Source of the DNA: Ochrobactrum sp. RH2CCR150
GTDB taxonomy: Bacteria; Pseudomonadota; Alphaproteobacteria; Rhizobiales; Rhizobiaceae
NCBI GenBank assembly: GCA_014138095.1
Contig: JACGXE010000004.1
Span: forward strand, 372,001 to 436,000
Direction: 5' to 3'
DNA: 64,000 nt
Positions 34,184 through 44,208 of this stretch are shown in pieces. The notes below the pieces were generated by a model, which was given only the letters and a program-made list of their open reading frames with translations, was not told the origin of the DNA and did not search any database. A program made the position numbers and the translations under genes. The first letter of the stretch is position 1. The number at the start of each line of letters is the position of its first letter.

Positions 34184-35003
34184 AACCCATACGGAATGCT
34201 GCCTGCTCATCGCGACGGCGCTGCACTTCGCGGCGCTTGTTGACGATAGATGCGATGATGACGCCTGTGGTTACCAGCGCAATCAGGATCGTACAGACCG
34301 CATTGATTTCCGGCGTCACGCCAAGGCGCACCTGACTGTAGATTTTCATCGGCAGCGTGGTGGCGCCCGGTCCGGAGGTGAAGCTTGCAATCACCAGATC
34401 GTCGAGCGACAGGGTAAAGGCCAGCATCCAGCCGGAAACCACGGCAGGCAGGATCACCGGCAGTGTGATCTTCATGAAGGTGGTGACCGGCGGCGCGCCG
34501 AGATCCATCGCCGCTTCCTCAAGTGAGCGATCAAAGCTGACCAGACGCGACTGCACCACGACCGCCACGAAACACATTGCGAATGTGATATGGGCCAGCG
34601 TGACCGTCCAGAAACCACGGTCGAAATTCATCGCCACGAAAAGCAGCAGCAGCGACAGACCGGTGATCACATCCGGCATGACCAGCGGTGCGTAGACCAT
34701 GCCTGAAAACAGGATGCGACCGCGAAAGCGTGTATAGCGCGTCAGCGCCAGCGCCGCGAGCGTGCCCAGCACGGTTGCAATGGTGGCCGACAGGAAGGCG
34801 ACACGGATCGTCACCCACGCCGCATCCATCAGCGCCTGATTGCGGAACAGCTCAACATACCATTTGGTCGAGAACCCCGCCCAGACCGTCACCAGCCGGG
34901 ATTCATTGAACGAATAGATCACCAGCAGCACGATGGGCAGATAGAGGAAGGCGAAGCCCACAACCACCGATGCGATATTGAAACGGGACCAGGTGTTGTT
35001 CAT
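34182..35003 (-). CDS. potI: Putrescine/spermidine ABC transporter permease
   Basis: 273 residues. PotC/PotI-type permease: YLPIVLLVIYSFNESR near the N terminus, the EAA loop EEAAMDLGAPPVTTFMKITLPVILPAVVSG, and about six membrane segments. Last gene of potFGHI. The stop TAG overlaps the tip of the repeat element ending at 34183, giving a protein that ends RMG. Confidence 0.9.
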   Translation of the reverse strand: MNNTWSRFNIASVVVGFAFLYLPIVLLVIYSFNESRLVTVWAGFSTKWYVELFRNQALMDAAWVTIRVAFLSATIATVLGTLAALALTRYTRFRGRILFSGMVYAPLVMPDVITGLSLLLLFVAMNFDRGFWTVTLAHITFAMCFVAVVVQSRLVSFDRSLEEAAMDLGAPPVTTFMKITLPVILPAVVSGWMLAFTLSLDDLVIASFTSGPGATTLPMKIYSQVRLGVTPEINAVCTILIALVTTGVIIASIVNKRREVQRRRDEQAAFRMG

Positions 35004-35006
35004 CGC

Positions 35007-35918
35007 TTATTTCCCCTTTTCCTGCGCGCGTGCCTGCACCTGCTGGAAGATCACAATCGGCATGATCAGCAGGATCAGCAGCACCACCGCCACAGCGGAC
35101 GATACCGGCCAGTCACGGTTGGAGAAGAACTCGCTCCAGATCGTTTTGCCGATCATCAATGTCTGCGATCCACCAAGAAGATCGGGGATCACGAACTCAC
35201 CGACAGCCGGGATGAAGACAAGGAAACAGCCTGCCAGCACACCGGCAAGCGACAGCGGAAACGTGATTTTCCAGAACGCGGCAAACGGCGTGCAGCCCAG
35301 ATCCTGCGCCGCTTCGATCAGCGAATAGTCCATCTTTTCCAGCGACGAATAGATCGGCAGCACCATGAAGGGCAGATAGGAATAGACGATACCGATAAAG
35401 ACCGCCGTATCGGTGTTCAGAATGTTGAGCGGTGTATCGATTACGTTGAGCCACATCAGAAACTGGTTCAGCAGCCCTTCGGGCTTCAGAATACCGATCC
35501 ACGCATAGACGCGGATCAGGAACGACGTCCAGAACGGCAGGATCACCAGCATCAGCAGCGTCGGGCGGATTGTCGTCGGCGCGCGCGCAATGCCATAGGC
35601 CATCGGATAGGCCACCAGCAGCGTCAGGAATGTCGAAATGGCCGCAATGCGAACGCTCGACAGATAGGCCTTGTAGTAAAGCGGGTCATCCAGCAGCCAG
35701 AGATAATTGGCGAATGAAAGCTGCTTGATCTTCTCCCAATTGGACGCAAAGCCCTGAGCCAGATCGAATGTCGGCATATAGGCCGGGATCGCCATCGCGA
35801 CTTCCGACAGGGAAATCTTGAAGACGATGAAGAACGGGACGAGGAAGAATACCAGCAGCCAGAAATAGGGTATCGCAATGACGAGGCGGCTGGCGATGGA
35901 AGCAATCAGCTTCTGCAT
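35007..35918 (-). CDS. potH: Putrescine/spermidine ABC transporter permease
   Basis: 303 residues from ATG 35918 (MQKLIASIASRL); an upstream in-frame ATG (35987) lies within potG. PotB/PotH type: FLVPFFIVFKISLSE, LPFWTSFLIRVYAWIGIL and EAAQDLGCTPFAAFWKITFPLSLAGV (EAA loop). Three bases separate it from potI, ten from potG, so translation is coupled. Confidence 0.9.
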   Translation of the reverse strand: MQKLIASIASRLVIAIPYFWLLVFFLVPFFIVFKISLSEVAMAIPAYMPTFDLAQGFASNWEKIKQLSFANYLWLLDDPLYYKAYLSSVRIAAISTFLTLLVAYPMAYGIARAPTTIRPTLLMLVILPFWTSFLIRVYAWIGILKPEGLLNQFLMWLNVIDTPLNILNTDTAVFIGIVYSYLPFMVLPIYSSLEKMDYSLIEAAQDLGCTPFAAFWKITFPLSLAGVLAGCFLVFIPAVGEFVIPDLLGGSQTLMIGKTIWSEFFSNRDWPVSSAVAVVLLILLIMPIVIFQQVQARAQEKGK

Positions 35919-35928
35919 GGGGCAATCC

Positions 35929-37074
35929 TCACGCTGTGAGCACCAGACCGGCGTCGGTATCGAAGGAAACCCAGACGCGCTCGTCATAGGTCAGCGGATT
36001 TTCGGTCTTGCGCACCGCGTTGAGGCTGGCAGCCTTGATGGTGCGGCCATTGTCGAGGCGCACGTGGAAAACCGTCATATCGCCGAAATAGGCGATATCC
36101 CACAACTCACCTTCCACCGCGTTGACTGACGCTTCTTCCGGCTTGGTGCGCGAAATGCGGGTCTTTTCCGGGCGCACCGCATACCAGACCTTCTGGCCGG
36201 GATTGAGCTGCTCGCGGGTTTCGGTCTGGATATGGAAGCCGAATTTTTCGGTGGCGATTTCCGCCTCGCCATTGGCGGACTTCACCACTTCGCCTTCGAT
36301 GATATTCACATTGCCGATGAAGTCGGCCACGAATTTGGAACGCGGCGCTTCATAGACTTCGGCTGGCGTCGCCACCTGCTTGATGCGGCCCTTGTCCATG
36401 ACCGCAATACGGTCGGACATGGTCATGGCTTCTTCCTGGTCGTGGGTCACGACCATGAAGGTCATGCCAAGCTTGACCTGCAAATCCATCAGTTCGAACT
36501 GGGTTTCTTCGCGCAGCTTCTTGTCGAGCGCACCAAGCGGTTCGTCCAGCAGCAGCACCTTGGGGCGCTTGGCGACAGAGCGGGCGAGCGCGACGCGCTG
36601 GCGCTGGCCGCCCGACAACTGATGCGGCTTGCGCTTGCCATATTGCTCCAGCTTCACGAGCTTGAGCATTTCCGCAACGCGCGCATCGATTTCCGATTTC
36701 GCCATGCCATCCTGCTTGAGGCCGAAGGCGATATTGCTCTCAACCGTCATATGCGGAAACAGAGCATAGGACTGGAACATCATGTTGACGGGGCGTTTAT
36801 AGGGCGGGATGCCGCGCATATCCTGACCGTCCAGCGTGATACGGCCCGATGTCGGCTCCTCGAAGCCTGCCAGCATGCGCATCAGCGTGGTCTTGCCACA
36901 GCCGGACGCACCGAGCAGCGCAAAGAACTCGCGGTTGAAAACATTCAGCGACAGATCATCGACAGCGGTGAAATCGCCGAAGATTTTCGTCACATTCTCG
37001 AAAGAAATGTAGGGCTTGGCCGCCGCGTCATTCCAAGGCGCAAATTTGCGGCGAAAGCTGCCAAAAGATTCCAT
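35929..37074 (-). CDS. potG: Putrescine/spermidine ABC transporter ATP-binding protein
   Basis: 381 residues. Walker A GASGCGKTT, Q loop MFQSYALFPHMTV, signature LSGGQRQRVALARSVAKRP, Walker B VLLLDEPLGALDKKLR and switch VVTHDQEEAM. A C-terminal TOBE domain (about 300-375) includes VWYAVRPEK. The N-terminal extension before KPYISFENVTKIFG resembles PotG. It is 164 bases downstream of potF; the gap carries part of a repeat (GAGCGGCCCTC... GAGCCGCTC near 37160-37197). Confidence 0.92.
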   Translation of the reverse strand: MESFGSFRRKFAPWNDAAAKPYISFENVTKIFGDFTAVDDLSLNVFNREFFALLGASGCGKTTLMRMLAGFEEPTSGRITLDGQDMRGIPPYKRPVNMMFQSYALFPHMTVESNIAFGLKQDGMAKSEIDARVAEMLKLVKLEQYGKRKPHQLSGGQRQRVALARSVAKRPKVLLLDEPLGALDKKLREETQFELMDLQVKLGMTFMVVTHDQEEAMTMSDRIAVMDKGRIKQVATPAEVYEAPRSKFVADFIGNVNIIEGEVVKSANGEAEIATEKFGFHIQTETREQLNPGQKVWYAVRPEKTRISRTKPEEASVNAVEGELWDIAYFGDMTVFHVRLDNGRTIKAASLNAVRKTENPLTYDERVWVSFDTDAGLVLTA

Positions 37075-37238
37075 ACCGTTCCCCTATCCGATCTACCCGG
37101 AACCAAAAGCCACCTCAAAACGAGACTGCTTTCGATGATTATGCAGCATTTACAAGACGTAGAGCGGCCCTCTGTCCAACAGTGAGCCGCTCTTCACAAT
37201 GTCATATGCGGGTCATACCCCGGCATAGCGTTCGATTA

Positions 37239-38342
37239 TTACTGGCCTGTGACGATCTTGGTCCAGGCGCGGGTCACCACGCGCTGGGTCTTGGTGTCAT
37301 AAGGCGTCGGCACGAACAGCTTCTTCATGACGTCTGCGGTCGGGTAGATCGCCGGATCTTCAAGGATGTCCTTGTTGATGAATTCCTGCGAAGCCTTGTT
37401 GCCGTTCGCGTAGAACACATAATCCGAAGCCTTGGCCGCCACTTCCGGACGCATGATATAATTCATGAATTCCAGCGCTTCCGGCACGTGCTTGGCATCG
37501 GCCGGGATTGCCATCTGGTCGAACCACATCAAAGCGCCTTCCTTCGGGATCGAATAGCCGATCTCGACGCCCTGCTTGGCCTTCTCGGCGCGATCACGTG
37601 CCTGGAAAATGTCACCCGAATAGCCGATGGCCATGCAGATATCGCCATTGGCCAGTGCATTGATATATTCCGACGAGTGGAACTTGCGAATATTCGGGCG
37701 GATCTTGAGATAGAGATCCTGCGCCTTCTGCAAGTCGTCCGGCGACGGAGAATTCGGATCAAGGCCGAGATAGTTCAAAGCCGGACGCAGCATTTCGCTG
37801 GCGGAATCCAGAAGATAGATGCCGCAATCCTTCAGCTTTGCCGACTTTTCCGGATCAAACAGCACGTCCCACGAATCGATAGTGTCGGTGCCCAGCGCTT
37901 CCTTGATCTTGGCCTTGTTATAGCCAATGCCGGTCGTGCCCCACATATAATTGACCGAGTATTCGTTGCCCGGATCGTAGGTTGCGGCGCGGCTCGAAAT
38001 CTCGTCCCACATATTCTTGAGGTTCGGCAGCTTGTCCTTGTCGAGCTTCAGGAACACGCCAGCGGGAATCTGGCGACCGAGAAATTCGCCCGACGGAACA
38101 ACGAGATCATAGCCGCTGCCACCGGCCAGAAGCTTGGTTTCGAGGATTTCGTTGGAATCATAGACGTCATAGACGACCTTGATCCCGGTTTCCTTGGTGA
38201 AATCCTTCAGGATGGAGTCGTCGATATAATCCGACCAGTTGTAGATATTGACCACCCGCTCCTGTGCGCTGGCGGAGAATGTGGCGGCGGCAACAACGCT
38301 CGTCACGACGGTGGTGGCCAGAAGGAAGGATTTGATCCCCAT
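37239..38342 (-). CDS. potF: Putrescine-type ABC transporter periplasmic binding protein
   Basis: 367 residues from ATG 38342 (MGIKSFLLATTVV), preceded by GGAG at good spacing; an ATG twelve bases earlier is possible. Signal peptide ends near FSASAQ. The mature part begins VVNIYNWSDYID, the PotD/PotF hallmark, with YDLVVPSGEFL and NYMWGTTGIGYN further on. First gene of the potFGHI operon. Putrescine is the likely ligand, in line with puuA-puuB at 44.2 kb, though spermidine or related amines are possible. Confidence 0.9.
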   Translation of the reverse strand: MGIKSFLLATTVVTSVVAAATFSASAQERVVNIYNWSDYIDDSILKDFTKETGIKVVYDVYDSNEILETKLLAGGSGYDLVVPSGEFLGRQIPAGVFLKLDKDKLPNLKNMWDEISSRAATYDPGNEYSVNYMWGTTGIGYNKAKIKEALGTDTIDSWDVLFDPEKSAKLKDCGIYLLDSASEMLRPALNYLGLDPNSPSPDDLQKAQDLYLKIRPNIRKFHSSEYINALANGDICMAIGYSGDIFQARDRAEKAKQGVEIGYSIPKEGALMWFDQMAIPADAKHVPEALEFMNYIMRPEVAAKASDYVFYANGNKASQEFINKDILEDPAIYPTADVMKKLFVPTPYDTKTQRVVTRAWTKIVTGQ

Positions 38343-38532
38343 TATTTGCTCCATTCTACACGCTCATTTCCGGTGCAGGTACAGGTTGGATATACTATTC
38401 CTTGATTGCACTTTTTTAGATTGCACCGGTTTCGTCAACCGCCTCCGGCCACGACGAACATAAAAAATTGCAACCTGAACGCTGCTAGGGGGTGATGAGA
38501 TTTTGGCTGTGCTGAGCCGAAATATCGCGCCT

Positions 38533-39945
38533 CTACTGGAAATCGAAGGCCGATAGCCCCGCCACCATTTCATCCAGCCCCAAAGGGCGGGTCAAAGGCG
38601 GCTCGGCACGGGTGACGCAGCCTTGCCGCTCGCACAGACGACAAGCCGGACCAATCTCGGTATTGCCCGCCGTTGCGATCGCTGCGCCGTAAACGGTTTC
38701 CTCCCCCGCCTCCAGCGCGCAGCCCAGCAGGATAGCGGTGCGGCGCGGACGCTCATTGAATGCGCCTTGCGGCCCTTCCAAAGTGCGCGCGACGGTCAGA
38801 AATGCGGTGCCGTCCGGCAGTTCCGTTGGTTCGACCAGCACCTGACCAGCCTGCGCGAAAGCCGCATAGACCGGCAGTTTGGGACATTGCCCGCCAAAGC
38901 GCGTCGGAAAGCCCTCGGCGCCTGCGACGCGCAACCGGTTACCGGCATGGTCGATTTCCATCACAAAAAACGGCAGAGCGCTCGCCCCCTGCCTCTGCAA
39001 GGTGGTGAGACGGCTCGCCGCCTGCTGGAACGAGACCCCGAACCGCGAGCGCAATGCATCGACATCATAGCGCATCCGCACTGCGGCATCGCGAAACTGG
39101 CGATAGGGCATCATCAACGCCTGAGCGGCATAACGCGCCAGCTCGAACCGGGCGATACGCTTTGCTTCACCGGACGATAGTTTCAGCCCTTCCGTCTCCG
39201 CGCCGATCACCACCTGCATACGGATGAGCGCCGCTTCCATGGCGATCTCCTGCAACTGATCGAAGGGCGACAGACGTTCTGAAATGAACAGGCGTTGCGA
39301 ATGGCGATCATAGCGCCTGCGCCAGTTGGGCATGGTCGCGACCGGCAATGTGCGCACTGTAATGCCATGTTCGCGCCGCAGCCATTCTTTCAAGGCTGCC
39401 GACAGATCGCCATCCGGTTTCAACAGCGCGAAAAAGCTCTCCGCCTCTTCTTCGATACGTGGATAGTGATTGGGACGTCGCGCCATGACATCGCGCACTT
39501 CATCCAGCGGCAGGCGTGTGGCGGATAGCTGCGCCGCACTTCCCTCATGAGACAGCAATTGCGACAGATCAGACAGGCGCTGCTGCTGCTCGCGATAGGC
39601 CCGGTAGAGCTTGATGATGCCAACTGCGGCGTTGGGCGCGGCTTCGCCGATTTCCACCAGCTCCTGATCGCCCGGCAATTCGCCGGTCAAAAGCGGATCG
39701 GAAAATACTTCCTTCAATCCGGTGATCGTCGCGCCGCTTTCGGCCTGCAAACTATCCAGATCGAGCTTGTAAACGCTGGCGAGCCGCAACAACAGCTGCA
39801 CCGTCAAGGGCCGCTGGTTGCGCTCGATCAGATTGAGATAAGACGGCGAAATGCCAAGCGCCTCGGCCATGGCCGTCTGCGTCAGGGACCGCTCGTTGCG
39901 AATGCGCCTGATGCGCGGCCCGGCAAAAATCTTGCGTTCGCTCAA
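38533..39945 (-). CDS. ScfR/RamB-like XRE transcriptional regulator (short-chain acyl sensing)
   Basis: 470 residues from TTG 39945, six bases behind GGAGG; an ATG 42 bases earlier has no such signal. Xre-type helix-turn-helix at about 10-65 (LTQTAMAEALGISPSYLNLIERNQRPLT), an IrrE/ImmA-like middle with an imperfect metalloprotease motif (ISERLSPFDQLQEIAMEAAL, lacking HExxH), then the ScfR C-terminal domain with cysteines CRLCERQGC. Relatives (RamB, PrpC/MccR types) sense acyl-CoA and control glyoxylate or methylcitrate genes. Divergent from aceA, so isocitrate lyase is the probable target. Confidence 0.85.
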   Translation of the reverse strand: MSERKIFAGPRIRRIRNERSLTQTAMAEALGISPSYLNLIERNQRPLTVQLLLRLASVYKLDLDSLQAESGATITGLKEVFSDPLLTGELPGDQELVEIGEAAPNAAVGIIKLYRAYREQQQRLSDLSQLLSHEGSAAQLSATRLPLDEVRDVMARRPNHYPRIEEEAESFFALLKPDGDLSAALKEWLRREHGITVRTLPVATMPNWRRRYDRHSQRLFISERLSPFDQLQEIAMEAALIRMQVVIGAETEGLKLSSGEAKRIARFELARYAAQALMMPYRQFRDAAVRMRYDVDALRSRFGVSFQQAASRLTTLQRQGASALPFFVMEIDHAGNRLRVAGAEGFPTRFGGQCPKLPVYAAFAQAGQVLVEPTELPDGTAFLTVARTLEGPQGAFNERPRRTAILLGCALEAGEETVYGAAIATAGNTEIGPACRLCERQGCVTRAEPPLTRPLGLDEMVAGLSAFDFQ

Positions 39946-40000
39946 CTCCGTCCTCCCAAACCCGCAATGGCGAGTTTTACAATTCATGACAAAATAGCTG

Positions 40001-40015
40001 CAAAGTCACGCTTTG
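40001..40015. promoter_or_regulatory. Candidate operator between ScfR-like gene and aceA
   Basis: CAAAGTCACGCTTTG has perfect CAAAG and CTTTG arms around five bases. RamB sites of actinobacteria contain a similar TTTGCAAA/AAAGTTTGC core. It sits 180 bases before aceA and 56 before the regulator start. Confidence 0.45.
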
Positions 40016-40194
40016 ACAATCTTTACAAATTTACAGAGTGCCTTCGTCAAATATCCGACAGCTTAACTTCAATTTTTGAGCGCTTTTGCTGCTTTTTCTG
40101 GCTCACCACTCAATGCGAATGTAAATTCAGTCACAGAAAGAGCAGCGACTAACCGCTCTTCGAGAACCAGTGACAAGTGTGAGGAGACACCGAA

Positions 40195-41484
<1,290 letters not shown>

Positions 41485-41515
41485 CAGTCAGTAATCAAAC
41501 AGGAGGAACAGTTCC

Positions 41516-41752
41516 ATGAATTCGCCAGCACGCGTCAAGGAAAGAGCAGAAGAACAATCGTCAAGCATGTCCACGGATCAGCAGACCGTTATCCGTATGC
41601 TCGCCAACGATCTGCATCGCCTCAACTACACCGTCATGAAGGCGGTCGAGGCAGGCGTTTCGGTGGAACTGGTCCGCTCCGCACGGCATCATGGTGGAGA
41701 CGGCAACTGGGGTGATCTTCTGATCCCCGTTATCGTCACCCACGACAAATGA
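41516..41752 (+). CDS. Small conserved protein downstream of aceA
   Basis: 78 residues behind AGGAGGAA. The N-terminal 20 residues are polar, then QTVIRMLANDLHRLNYTVMKAVEAGVSVELVRSARHH forms a likely helical pair, ending GDGNWGDLLIPVIVTHDK. No domain recognised. Its 31-base distance from aceA suggests co-transcription and a link to glyoxylate metabolism or to regulation of AceA. Confidence 0.7.
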   Translation: MNSPARVKERAEEQSSSMSTDQQTVIRMLANDLHRLNYTVMKAVEAGVSVELVRSARHHGGDGNWGDLLIPVIVTHDK

Positions 41753-41769
41753 TCACGATCCTGACAATC

Positions 41770-41811
41770 GCCGTCGCCACCGTGCTTCTTGATCTTGCCG
41801 TTGGCGACGGC
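41770..41811 (+). terminator. Hairpin after the aceA unit
   Basis: GCCGTCGCCA and TGGCGACGGC arms, ten perfect pairs with a 22-base loop, 17 bases after the small gene. There is no T run, so the termination role is uncertain. Confidence 0.5.
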
Positions 41812-42062
41812 AGACAACCCATCCCGGTCATTGCTTTCAAAAGGCTTTGACCACCCTCACCCAATGCCTTCTTCGTCTTCACTCCGCTCCCTGGCTGCCC
41901 CTTCAGCCGGGGATTTTTTTAGACCGCGCGTCCGTTTCAAAAAATCCTTCATTCTCCAAATTTCGCATAATTGCGAATATAAAATTAATTCAATATTGGA
42001 TATCGAAGTATAATTTAATCCATGTTTTTAATAAAAGCGCAGAAATACAAATGGAGAGGAAA

Positions 42063-42245
42063 ATGAAGAAATACATATTACTTGTTTCAATTGTCTATAT
42101 TGCGACAATTACACAAGCCAATCATTCGATTGCGCAAGAATTGACCTCGATCAACCATCACGAACAATCTTCCCGCGGCCTTATCAACGATTTTTTCTGT
42201 TTTTACGATAATGGCTTCTTCGATCCCGCTTGCTGGATCTCATAA
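42063..42245 (+). CDS. Small secreted peptide candidate (AT-rich)
   Basis: 60 residues from ATG 42063 behind GAGAGGA; an in-frame upstream start exists but lacks a ribosome site. Residues 1-24 look like a signal peptide (MKKYILLVSIVYIATITQ, then NHSIAQ). The mature part, about 35 residues, has two cysteines and aromatic residues near the end (FFCFYDNGFFDPACWIS). The DNA around it is clearly more AT-rich than its neighbours, suggesting foreign origin. A hairpin follows. No homologue recognised. Confidence 0.45.
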   Translation: MKKYILLVSIVYIATITQANHSIAQELTSINHHEQSSRGLINDFFCFYDNGFFDPACWIS

Positions 42246-42258
42246 CAGCTGACAATCG

Positions 42259-42284
42259 GGAAAGCCGCCATAAGGGGGCTTTCC
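42259..42284 (+). terminator. Hairpin after the small secreted peptide ORF
   Basis: GGAAAGCC and GGCTTTCC arms around ten bases, 14 bases after the stop; followed by TGTTGC, so a weak terminator at best. Confidence 0.5.
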
Positions 42285-42340
42285 TGTTGCATCAGCGCGT
42301 AGATGTTCCGACACACCGAACAAAACTCAAGGATAGCCAT

Positions 42341-42535
42341 TTGAACGCCCTGCTCGTATTTCTTACAATAGTGCTCATACCCTTGGCATTCGGCTCAGAA
42401 TTTTCTGTTGTTCAAAACGCTGCTGCGGGCCAAGCGGGGATGCGGCAAGCATCTGCTCCAGACTCTGTCGATCTGAAACTTCCAATCTGCATCACTGATC
42501 GGGAACTATGCGATCCGCGCAAATCGGGACGATAA
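42341..42535 (+). CDS. Possible small secreted protein
   Basis: 64 residues from TTG 42341 with AAGGA seven bases before. The first 28 residues look like a signal peptide (LNALLVFLTIVLIPLAFGSEF), and the rest (DSVDLKLPICITDRELCDP) has two cysteines seven apart. Non-ATG start, small size and lack of known relatives make coding status uncertain. It follows another small secreted ORF, so the two may be a pair. Confidence 0.3.
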   Translation: MNALLVFLTIVLIPLAFGSEFSVVQNAAAGQAGMRQASAPDSVDLKLPICITDRELCDPRKSGR

Positions 42536-42557
42536 CGAAGCACCGAAAGCACCGATC

Positions 42558-43481
42558 TCACATCAGCAGATAATCGACAGGCCGCGGGAGGTCCGGCAGA
42601 TTGACCTCCCCCAGGGCTTCCCGCAGGTTGATTTCAATCGTATCGGCAATTGCCTCTATCGGCAGAACATTTGGCAAGACACCGAAAGGCTCTTCCAGTT
42701 CATCGCCCAGCGCATCGAGGCCGAAGAATGTATAGGCCACCAGCGTCGTCGCAAAAGGTGTGCCCCAGCCCAGCATGTCGGCAAAGCCGAACGGAATGAA
42801 GAAACAGAACAGATAAGCCGTGCGGTGCAAAAGCAGCGTATAGCCGAAAGGCACAGGCGTGAAGCGCAACCGCTCGCATGCCGCCTGTATCTCCGCCAGC
42901 GCACTGACCGAATTGTCGAGGGTCTGGAAATCGATCGGCTGGATATCGCCTTTTGCCCGCAGACCGGCCAGCACACCACCGAGCTTGCGCAGGATGAAGT
43001 CAGGTCCGTTGCGGCTCGCGGCCACGGCGGCACGTTCATCCGCTGACAGCCATTTATCCCGCTTTGCGGTGCTGTTGCCCGGACGAAGATGGACAACCAT
43101 CGCCTGAGAAAACCCTATGCTGTAATGCAGCAATCTGGCGCGTGCGCCTTCTGCACCCGGCACGACATCCAGAAACATCGTCTGGCGCGCGAGATTACGC
43201 GTCGTATAGACCAACTTGCCCCAGATTTTGCGCGCTTCCCACCAGCGGTCGTAACAAGCATTGTTGCGAAAGCCGAGAAAGATCGAGAGCGCAATACCCA
43301 GCAAGGCGAAAGGCGTACCGTTGTTGAATGCGGGCACCCAGCCCGGAAAGGCATGATGCCCCGCCACAACGAGCATCGACAGCAGAAATACTGCGCATAT
43401 CTGCGGCAGTATACGCACCACAATGGAGCCTTTGACGATAAAGAAGAGCTGCCACAAGGGCGGGCGCGGGCGAACGATCAT
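42558..43481 (-). CDS. Bestrophin/UPF0187 family anion-channel protein
   Basis: 307 residues. The N-terminal part has FALLGIALSIFLGFRNNACYDRWWEARKIWG, the bestrophin family hallmark with the neck-lining aromatic region. Several hydrophobic segments follow (LLLHRTAYLFCFFIPFGFAD), then the PFG...PIEAIADTIEINLREALG block. Bacterial members such as KpBest form pentameric channels, cation- or anion-selective. Monocistronic; the physiological ion is unknown. Confidence 0.88.
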   Translation of the reverse strand: MIVRPRPPLWQLFFIVKGSIVVRILPQICAVFLLSMLVVAGHHAFPGWVPAFNNGTPFALLGIALSIFLGFRNNACYDRWWEARKIWGKLVYTTRNLARQTMFLDVVPGAEGARARLLHYSIGFSQAMVVHLRPGNSTAKRDKWLSADERAAVAASRNGPDFILRKLGGVLAGLRAKGDIQPIDFQTLDNSVSALAEIQAACERLRFTPVPFGYTLLLHRTAYLFCFFIPFGFADMLGWGTPFATTLVAYTFFGLDALGDELEEPFGVLPNVLPIEAIADTIEINLREALGEVNLPDLPRPVDYLLM

Positions 43482-43664
43482 AGTATTTCAGTCCGGGAGC
43501 AAAGCGATCCGCAAATAAAGCGGGACTAAACAGGCTATACACCCTTCTGACCGCGAATGGCGAGCAGGAAGACCATCACAATCCTGTATTTTCTGCCCGT
43601 AGAATGCTGCACCGATCCCGATCATCTTGTGCGTTCAACACAGCCATGATCGCGCAGGATAAAA

Positions 43665-44084
43665 ATGACGGTTCAGTCTTTCATTGATAGTGTCGCTCTA
43701 AAGACCGGCATCGACCCTGCGGTCGCCGAACGCGTTGCAGGGATCATGTTTTCCGTCGTTCAGCACGAAAGACCTGATCTTGGCGCACGCCTGTTCGCCA
43801 AAATTCCGGGCGCTGAAGAACTGGCTAACACCAATGACGTCATGACCAAAAACGCGGAAGGCGGCCTGCTGAGCTGGGTTGCCAATGCCGCCAGCAATTT
43901 GGCGGGCGAGAGAATCGGCGCTTTGTTGAAAGGCCTCGCGGCACTCAAAGCGAGCGGCCTGACGATGGAACAGATCAAGCAGGTTGGCTTGCAGGCGCTC
44001 AGCCATGTTCGGGAACTGGACAGCCTTCTCGCTGACGAGCTTAAAGCCCATTTTCGCAGTTTGAAGGCACGGTTCGGCCTTTGA
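43665..44084 (+). CDS. Conserved hypothetical protein
   Basis: 139 residues, predicted mostly helical. MTVQSFIDSVALKTGIDPAVAERVAGIMFSVVQHERPDLG resembles the start of DUF2267/DUF2780-like helical proteins with a helix-turn-helix-like hairpin; the middle is small and glycine/alanine-rich (GGLLSWVANAASNLAG), and the end is basic. No signal peptide. It stands between the bestrophin gene and puuA without clear operon partners. Confidence 0.6.
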   Translation: MTVQSFIDSVALKTGIDPAVAERVAGIMFSVVQHERPDLGARLFAKIPGAEELANTNDVMTKNAEGGLLSWVANAASNLAGERIGALLKGLAALKASGLTMEQIKQVGLQALSHVRELDSLLADELKAHFRSLKARFGL

Positions 44085-44208
44085 AAGCAGAGCCCTGTTG
44101 CCCAAATAGCGGCAGTTTTCCGATATCCAAAAAAGCCTGCTGCCCCCATTTGTCAACCACAGCCGACGCAGCTATCATGCGTATATCGAAATCATTTTCT
44201 GGTGATGG

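Noticed and set aside
37182-38405. 407-codon plus-strand open frame
   Set aside because: Antisense to potF, which has a signal peptide and the PotF hallmark; mirror ORFs are common at this GC content.
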